Shown: piece after piece, positions 57,301-64,000 of the stretch
How positions within the stretch are numbered: the first letter of the stretch is position 1
Layout: every line of letters begins with the position of its first letter
Source: Anthoceros angustus
Lineage: Eukaryota > Streptophyta > Anthocerotopsida > Anthocerotales > Anthocerotaceae
Assembly (NCBI GenBank): GCA_010909165.1
Contig: MU008181.1
Location: 1 to 64,000 of the forward strand
Direction: 5' to 3'
Length of the DNA: 64,000 bases
Translations under genes and position numbers: made by a program
The notes under the pieces: model-generated
Databases searched by the model: none
What the model saw: only the letters and a program-made list of their open reading frames with translations
Told to the model about the DNA's origin: nothing

Positions 57301-59104
57301 TCAAGCTCGAGGTTTCACCACCACATTCGAATGATTTTGGATTCTCAGACTGAACTGGCCCGCACTCTCTGTCAGGTCTATCTTGTCCACGCCAGGAGGA
57401 GTCTGCAGCTCGAATGTTTGAACCAACCTTCCCAGAACGAGTCCCAGAAGCGGCAAGGCCAGGATAATTCCTGGACAACTCCTCCGACCCGCTCCAAAGG
57501 GGAGGAACCGGAAGTCATTGCCATTGGCTTCCACGCCCTTCTCCTCCTCCAAGAACCTCTCAGGCCTGAACTCCTCTGGCTTCTTCCAGGTCGCTGGGTT
57601 GTTGGCGAGCCACCAGGCGTTGACAAGGATCTTGCTCTCAGCTGGGATGTCATAGCCAGAGAGCTTAGCCTGGTGGAGATTCATGTGGGGCACCAGGAGG
57701 GGGATAGCCATGTGCAGCCTGAGAGTCTCCTTCACGACGGCTGACAGGTAAGGCAGCTTCCCACCCGCAATGTCGGGTTCGGTGACGAGAACCCCTTTGC
57801 CCAGGACGGAGTCCAGCTCATCCCTCAGCTTGGTCTGGATGTGGGGATGGTTCACCAGCTCAGCAATACCCCACTCCATGGACCACAGAGTTGTCTCGAT
57901 GGCTGCAGGAAGGGGCATAATCCGGGAAGAGTAAGACACTAGGCACCAATAACTGCAACCGAGACACTGAATGCAGCTGAGTGAAACACCCACCAGCCAC
58001 GTTGATGTTCTCAACGATGTACAGGACGTTGTCTTCGTTGATCTCTCCATTCCTCTCGGCGTCAAAAATGTGATCCATCCCCAGCTTCTCAGTAGCCACT
58101 CCCTTGGTGCTCAATAGCCTCCTGGAGATGAAACTCTCACCGGTCAGCAAACAAAGTTCAAGGTCCTAAACCTACAGAGCTGCAGCAGGCGTCAACCACT
58201 CCTGGAAGAAAACACCGTACTTGCGTTCAGTGAGGAAGTAGTCCTTAAAAAGCCCAAGACGCTTCTCCTTGATGTACCGGCAGTGGTTCAGATACTTCCT
58301 CAAAAAGGGCCTCAGAATCGGGATAAAGTCCCCGTAATTGTACTCGAAGCTCTGAGACAGCCTGCTCCTCTCCGCGTTCAGCACCTTGAGCTTCTGGTAG
58401 ACCTCGTCATCCTCACCCGTAAACCTCCGATCAAACATCATCAGGTACATGAAGTTGTACATCATGAGCTGCAACCGCCTCCTAATCACAATGCCCGAGG
58501 TACTGGCCCCCTCCATGCTCTTGAGATCGGCCAAAGTGATGTCCACCTCCCTCTCCCACCTCTCCCGCAGAGTCGACACCACCTTGCTGGTGAAGAAGGG
58601 CACGGTCATAATCCGCCTCATCCTCCTCCAGTGATCCCCGTAGACGGTGAACACCATGTCCTGCCCGTTCCCGGTGAAGATGTCGAACACGACGTTCCTG
58701 GTCCGCGACCCGAATTCCACTCCCTGGGTGTGCAGCACCTCCTTCGCCAGCTCCGGGGACGAGATCACCACCAGGTTCCGCTGCCCCATCCGCAGCAGGA
58801 AACAATCCCCAAATTTCTTCGCCCATCCCAACAGCGTGTGGTGGTTCAAGTCATCTCCGACCTGCAACCAGTTCCCGAAAATGGGCACCGCTGTCGGGCC
58901 CGGGGGCAGCTTCAGCTTCTTCTGCGTCAGCGTGGAGATGAGGATCCCTCCGACCACCACCGCGAACAGCCCCAGAAGCCCCGCCTGCACCTTCTGCGCG
59001 GAAAACGCTGAACCCGAGGCAGCCTCCACAGCTACAGCCTCCTCCGCGGCAGCGCCCACCACCGCATAGGAGACGAGAGCCATCGCCGCCCGAGCCCAGG
59101 CCAT
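57301..59104 (-). CDS. C4H: trans-Cinnamate 4-hydroxylase (cytochrome P450 CYP73A)
   Basis: An ER-anchored P450 that converts trans-cinnamate to p-coumarate, the second step of phenylpropanoid synthesis, using NADPH-P450 reductase. Three exons were reconstructed: 58221-59104, 57994-58121 and 57301-57902. The frames join exactly (1,614 nt, 537 residues). Intron positions equal the two conserved C4H introns, after …FLTERK and within NINVA|A. Visible motifs are the Pro-rich hinge [10 protein letters not shown], the I-helix oxygen site AIETT, the K-helix KETLR, the PERF region FRPERF and the heme signature [13 protein letters not shown] with its Cys. The N-terminus is about 30-35 residues longer than the roughly 505-residue angiosperm type: an Ala/Glu-rich segment precedes the membrane anchor [20 protein letters not shown]. 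The ATG at 59,102-59,104 was chosen; a second ATG seven codons on is possible. Copies of exon 3 lie downstream. The gene itself appears intact. Confidence 0.96.
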
Positions 59105-59907
59105 TGCGATCTGCAGCCGGCATCCACCGAGATTAAAAACCCGCAACCGAAATGCGACTCGGCGCAGAATGGCGGAGGAATAAAGCTTACCTCGGCGGGG
59201 ATTCTACACGTTGCTCCGCTCTCGGGCTCCTTCCTTGTCCCCGGTTGCGTAGAGGAGGTTGGCCTCGGGCAGGCAGAAGCATGAGCCCTGCAAGCTGCCG
59301 CTGCTGGAGCCCGAGGCGCATTTATTAAGGCCTAGAAAGAGGCCAAGGAGAGAGAATCTCAGTCACATGTCGTGGACAGCTGCGATGCCACAATTTCCCC
59401 ACACCGGAGCAGCATGACGGGGTCCCAGGACTGGGAGGAGGTCAGGCCCCACCACCTGCATTATTGCCGCTTCCGCGGCATATTTGCGTCACATATTTCT
59501 GAACGCTGCGTACGCACCCGCAGGTCTCGACGCAAACTGTCCTGACGAAGGGCGTATGCAAATCACGGCAACTATAGGCACAAGGGGGCGGCGGGCGCAA
59601 CGCATACATGGCCATATGGCACGTGGCGAGCACAGGAGGCGGCCCCTCCTGCTTGGCGTTGGCTGGGGCGAGAGTTTCGCCACGGCGGCTTGTGCAGAAG
59701 GGAGAGGTTCGCCACGACTCCGCGCCTCCTCTCCTGCCAAGGCCCGTGGAGGCAAGAGGGCCTGCGCCAGCCAATGATAGGAGAGAGGGAGGTTCCCTTC
59801 ATAACCGACGGTAATTCATTAGTTAAGCAAGGGGAGGGAGTTAGTGACGACAGTGAATTGACCTGACCCAGCACGGGAGGACTTTCATTGCTGACCTGGT
59901 TTTGGGA
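59105..59907 (-). promoter_or_regulatory. C4H upstream region / FAN1 3' flank
   Basis: About 0.8 kb lies between the FAN1 stop codon and the C4H start. On minus, a TTAATAAATG sequence (about 59,319-59,328) could serve as a TATA-like element, about 220 bp before the ATG. Frames of 88-110 codons on both strands lack motifs. Confidence 0.4.
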
Positions 59908-62900
59908 TCAAAGGCTGTTGATGTTGGAGGAAGTAGTCCGAACGAGCTTCGCATCCTCGTCAAGATTCTCCAGGACTTTGAACACTTCGACGGAGAGGCC
60001 GGCGTTTGAGAGGATGAGGATCCAGGCACGCTGCTGCTCCGAGAGCCGGTCCCGGGGGCCCTTCACTTCCACTAGCTTCGCGTCGCCGTGGGCCCTTGGG
60101 CGGCTGTGCGCGGTCCCGGCTGATGAACAGCTGCATTTGGAGCAAGTGGTGTCGTGAGTACTTGGTTCCTGTTGAGGCTTGCGCCATAGCAGGAGGTCTG
60201 GCATTCCCCCGCTCAAGCCTTTGTGGTCTTCTGCGAGAAGCTTGCAGATGGCTGCGAGTCCGATTCCCCCGATGCACTCCGCGATGGTCTGGAGTTCTGG
60301 AAGTGTGTGGCGCTCCCAGTTCACGCCTGTACACAAAGTGCCGTAGTGGGAGTTCCATGATTCTGCCAGAAGGTGGGTGATGTCTTGTGTGCGGATGACG
60401 TCCAGCCTTTCTTCGATGATTGATTCCCTCGTGGGGTAGAATGACTCGGTGTCCAGGTCCAGAGGAGCAGTCTGGAAATGTACTTGAACAGATCAGCGTG
60501 AAAGACGTCCACATGACAGAAAGCAGCCAATGGAGCGGAATACACGGCACCTGGAATGGTGTTTGGAACACATTAGGGATGTCAGCAAAGAGCACGTCCC
60601 ACATCAATATGCCGAAGAAAGTCATCCATATGCCCCCCTCCGAGTGCACGCCATGCCATCCGCCACCTAGATCTCCAGCATAAAATTGGAGGGCAAGTTC
60701 TTCCACCCCACATTGCTGACCATTGAATCCATAGAATCTGCTTTTCACACCAGTCACTGATTTCAGTGGCCTGCCGCGGATCTGAACCTGATGATGAAGG
60801 ACAACAACAAGACCAGAAGATCAGAGAATGACTACAAGGTTGATATTCTAGAGTATGGATCACATTCATAACCAGTCCTTACTTCTGTGCATTTTCGTTC
60901 GACAACATCTGCATATGGTGGTCTTTTCCACCGCCTTGGAGGCTTCCCCAAGCGGATAACACGCCGCTGAAGAGACACACAGTCACCCCCTCGGATAAAG
61001 GGGTCGTTCACGCCTTGTTCAGCTACCTGCAAGCTCTCTTCCTTGCGACCCAGATGTTCTAGGTCCGTTGACAACCTCACAGTCCAGTAGCCCCGTCGTC
61101 CAGGGCAGCACCTCTTACTCAGCAGAAGTCTTAGAATCTTCAAAGCTTCTGCATACCTGAATATTAAAACTGCATGAGGGGCACAGTGCACGTTCGGCTG
61201 GCAGCCTAAGTGACAAGCAAAGCAAGCAAGGACCTACCTTTTTTCACGTTCAAGGAGGGAAACACCTAAGGTGCAAACAGTAGCGTACACCCAGACTGCT
61301 GAGAATCGAGCAAGAAAAGTTTTGCTGATATCAGAAGAAACATCTTGGCCAGATTGGAGCTCGTTAACTGCCTTCTTAAGAAGATCCAAAGCAGCTTGCG
61401 AGTCATTCGACTCCAGCGCCATGTCCATTGCTTGGCCCACTTCTAAAGCCTGCTCATGTTACGGACAAAAACACTAAAAGAGTAAGTTCTTACAGAGGAC
61501 TTGACACACATGAGGATGGTACGACTTCGAAAAGATAAATGACACAACCTGTTCATAGCAAACAAGCGCGTCCCTCGTCAGAAAAACATGCTGAGTACGT
61601 TGACATTTATATGATGGGTATTTGAGAACACCCATATCCACCAAAAGAAACGAAGATAGCTCCTGCCCTCCATTAAGGAAAAAAAGCCTCTGTCAACGGC
61701 ACGACAAAATGAGTCACCGGGACTGCCAAAATGAGCACAAAAGAACATTATGCCAGTGGCTCACAGGATACCTGTAACCGCCACAGCAAGAAACTAGCGG
61801 TGTCGGCAAGGCGTACACAAGTCCCAGTGATTTCTGACACCAAGCTCATGAAGTCCACATGTCTGCACAGGATGTAATGCAACCTGTTTGAAGGACTACG
61901 AGTAGCAAAAAGCTGGACAGTCTCACTCCAGATTTCATTCCGTTTTATCAGTAGGTGCCCTCACCTTAGGCCGTCTGAAATACAGCTTTGCTTTTGCAGT
62001 GCTGCAGCTATTCCTGCATTGATGAGCTCTTCTCGCTTGGCCAATGCAGCCTCGCTTTTTGTCTGCTACAGCACAGGCAATAGATTTACTCTTCGAATTC
62101 AAACTTAGGTCAACATATTCTACAAAATGCCTCAATCATGATCAACCTCATTGGCCATTGTGCTCACCTTCACTTGGGCAGAGCTCAGTAACTTCCTCAA
62201 TTCAGGAACATTTAAGACTTCCAACCTCTCCCGAAGGCCAGACTCATTACATCCCTCGTCATATGAGAATTCAGCGGTTGTGAAATATTTTGCATCTTCA
62301 AGATGAAGGACGACTTGTCAAGGAAACAGGGACAAGGAATCATCTTCAACCAGGAAGGAAAACCACCTTGGAAGCATTACCAAGAAGGCTTTGACTTGCT
62401 GAATTGACATCTCCAATGTCCATATACGCTATGTTACAAATACGAAACCAGGGGCCTGCAGTAAGTTGAAAGAGTTAGGCGGCAAAATGTTTGCCGTTCA
62501 AGACCAGTGCAACATGTGATGTACCTTTTCGTTGATAGAGTCGTAGAAAGAGTCGTTGTGCATCATCTGACAAACTTGTGAAAGATACTGCAGAACAACC
62601 AATACAGTGAGCACGACGTAATTGCACATGAATCAGAGCAGCACTTCTCCTAGGATATGAAGTGCTTGCTCAACGAATCCATCAGCGTATACCTAAAAAA
62701 GCTCTCTCCTCCTCTGAAAACAAGTGAGAATCTTGTTCCAGCACTTTTTCGAGTAAATAAAGGAAGTTCTCTTGATATTTGGAGACCCGTCTTTGCACAA
62801 CTGGCTGCTCACTACTAGCTACACCTGCAGCGAGTAACACATTTTGCCAGCTTGCTTCAAGGTCTTCTTTTGACTCAGAGCCTCCTCCACACACAGACTT

Positions 62901-63925
62901 TAATAGAAGACTGACTGGTACACTCTTGTAGATTTGCTCTGGTACACCTGTCACAGTACCCTGAACATCTATGCTTCAGTCAACAAAAGGAGACTGGACT
63001 TTCACAGCAGTTTACGTTAGGTGCTTATCACCATGAAGTTCAGGACTCCAACGTAGAAGTAGAAGTACTGGCTTCACAAGAAATGAAGTGCCATTCCACC
63101 CATTCGGAGAACTACCTGGATGTCCAAGTTGAACTTGTCCATAAGGGGCGCAAGATGAATGGCAAGCTCTCTAGGTACATGTCCCAAGGCAGGACCTGCA
63201 GGAGATGTTGAAGGTACAACCTGAATCTCAAGCACAGCGGGTATGAGTGTGGAATCTAAACGAGACTGCGTTCTCTGCAATTGAGGCTGAAACTTTGATC
63301 CAAAACAGCTTATACATTCTACCTCAATAGCATTGGCATCCTGTGTATTGTCTGGTTCTCTGCGAAGTGCGACAAGCATCCCCTTTCCTATTTGAACTCC
63401 TCGTCTAAATCGTCGACCAACAATGCGAGAGCACAATACACCAAGACACAACATATCAGCTGGTTCAGCTTTCAACTCTGGTATCTCTTCATTCCCAGCT
63501 TCTGCCCGCAAATTACTATGGCAGATGCAACTACAGTGGTGTGAAGAATGGGAGCTGTCAGCTTCGTCCAGAATTGCACTGCCCTCGGGACTCCTTGCAT
63601 GTAGCCAACTTGTGGCTGATATCTTAGAGCTAGTTGAGCTACATCTCTGATCAACATGTGCAGTGATTTGCCCAACCACACTCCCATAATGACTAGAAAT
63701 CTTGTTTTCTTGCTTGTCCAGATCCGCTCTCAATACCTCGGCAGCGTTGACCTTGACTGCTATTGACATGCTTCCAGGCGTTGAAGGTGCAGTATTACTG
63801 AAGGCAGTTACTTTACTGGCAGCGAACTTGATGACCCCTTGAGCGACATTAACACTCTTCGAAGCAAAACGAGAAAGCGTTGCCTGTGTACATTTCCGTT
63901 TCTTGGTGCTTCCAAGACATGAATC
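59908..63925 (-). CDS. FAN1: Fanconi-associated nuclease 1 homologue (5' end outside window)
   Basis: A structure-specific 5' flap endo/exonuclease for interstrand-crosslink repair, expected in the nucleus. Exons read on minus include 63116-63925, 62693-62947, 62525-62587, 62367-62455, one from about 62,300 to 62168, then 61965-62062, 61772-61862, 61549-61662, 61238-61449, 60883-61156, 60551-60787 and 59908-60471. The first begins KKRKCTQATLSRF, as in plant FAN1 just after the UBZ zinc finger, and contains a HIRAN domain (IVGRRFRRGVQIGKGM, DNTQDANAIEV, LGHVPRELAIHL). Then come FLSDDAQRLF-type LSDDAQRLFLRLYQRKGPWF, a SAP-like LRERLEVLNVPELRKLL, helical repeats (LGKPPRRWKRPPYAD) and SRFYGFNGQQCGVEELALQF. 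The C-terminal VRR-NUC domain has GMPDLLLW and AKLVEVKGPRDRLSEQQRAW, with its Asp, Glu and Lys intact. Two junctions (around 62.3 and 62.95-63.1 kb) could not be phased. The UBZ exon lies right of the window. C4H lies 0.8 kb downstream, same strand. Confidence 0.93.
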
Positions 63926-64000
63926 TGCAGGTGGAACAAAGGATAAGGAAGGGTGCAACATAAAACACAAGAAACTAGTCTACAGCACAGTCCAAACCTA
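63926..64000 (-). other. FAN1 intron (partial)
   Basis: Sequence upstream of the HIRAN exon. On minus it ends in CCACCTGCAG, a good splice acceptor for the exon starting at 63,925. The preceding exon is outside the window. Confidence 0.7.

Larger units (their letters stand above)
54520..57890 (-). repeat. Tandem triplication of C4H last exon plus 3' flank (about 1.11 kb per unit)
   Basis: Units are about 54,520-55,642, 55,643-56,753 and 56,754-57,890. Each starts with AGTTGAGGGTTGAA and ends inside C4H exon 3 at CCATGGACCACAG. Only the rightmost unit continues into the full gene. The junction shares CCACAG(AG)TTG between the exon and the 3' flank. Units 1 and 2 share several indels relative to the functional copy, so they are related to each other. 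They lack the first dozen bases of exon 3 and its splice acceptor. Confidence 0.9.

Noticed and set aside
54520-57890. A tandem array of complete C4H paralogues
   Set aside because: Only exon 3 is repeated; exons 1 and 2, the promoter and the splice acceptor are absent from the extra copies.
58283-59011. 242-codon plus-strand frame opposite C4H exon 1
   Set aside because: Shadow of a highly GC-biased real exon on the other strand; it has no motifs, while the minus strand encodes an unmistakable P450.
1-64000. tRNA, rRNA or organellar DNA insertions
   Set aside because: No cloverleaf with conserved D/T-loop words, no rRNA core sequence and no plastid or mitochondrial genes were recognised while reading. 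The only tRNA-related sequences are primer-binding sites.

Overview
This is nuclear DNA of a land plant. Three intact or near-intact intron-bearing plant genes support this: an MRS2/MGT-type magnesium transporter, cinnamate 4-hydroxylase (CYP73A) and the nuclease FAN1. All three have canonical plant exon structures. The long N-terminal extension on C4H and a Ty3/gypsy-like element carrying a cytosine methyltransferase point, by inference, to a seed-free plant (bryophyte or lycophyte); the species cannot be fixed from the sequence. A run of 279 N at 19,760-20,038 shows that this is a gapped draft assembly.

Positions 1-44.8 kb are almost entirely transposon-derived. Positions 1-4.4 kb hold a frame-broken Ty3/gypsy-like polyprotein on the minus strand, ordered gag, protease, cytosine-C5 methyltransferase, reverse transcriptase (RT). 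Positions 4.4-9.7 kb are a purine-rich repetitive block ending in an LTR-like promoter. Positions 9.7-14.5 kb hold a Ty1/copia element with a perfect initiator-tRNA primer-binding site and an extra unknown ORF ahead of gag. Positions 14.5-19.7 kb are scrambled gypsy pieces, with protease on plus and RT on minus, plus two arrays of 16-bp palindromes spaced 20-21 bp apart. Positions 20-29.8 kb contain a decayed DNA-transposase gene (21.3-24.0 kb), two oppositely oriented minisatellites and weak unknown ORFs. Positions 29.9-35 kb hold a second, minus-strand copia element.

From about 31.9 kb to 57.9 kb the sequence is a chain of direct tandem duplications. They cover the copia 5' region, an AT-rich block, a unit repeated three times that reaches into the 3' end of MRS2, a 1.5-kb part of an unknown gene, and the last exon plus 3' flank of C4H (three copies). 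The junctions examined carry short microhomology of roughly 5-11 nt, and copies differ largely by 1-3 bp indels. This is either a real microhomology-driven duplication cluster or a long-read assembly artefact; the sequence alone cannot decide.

The gene-bearing part is 44.9-64.0 kb. MRS2 (minus, ten exons, one GC-AG intron) lies head-to-head with an unrecognised plus-strand multi-exon gene ending in a probable tail anchor. C4H (minus, three exons, complete) and FAN1 (minus, 5' end outside the window) follow head-to-tail. C4H catalyses the second step of phenylpropanoid synthesis, FAN1 acts in interstrand-crosslink repair and MRS2 carries Mg2+. They look like unrelated housekeeping neighbours rather than a functional cluster.
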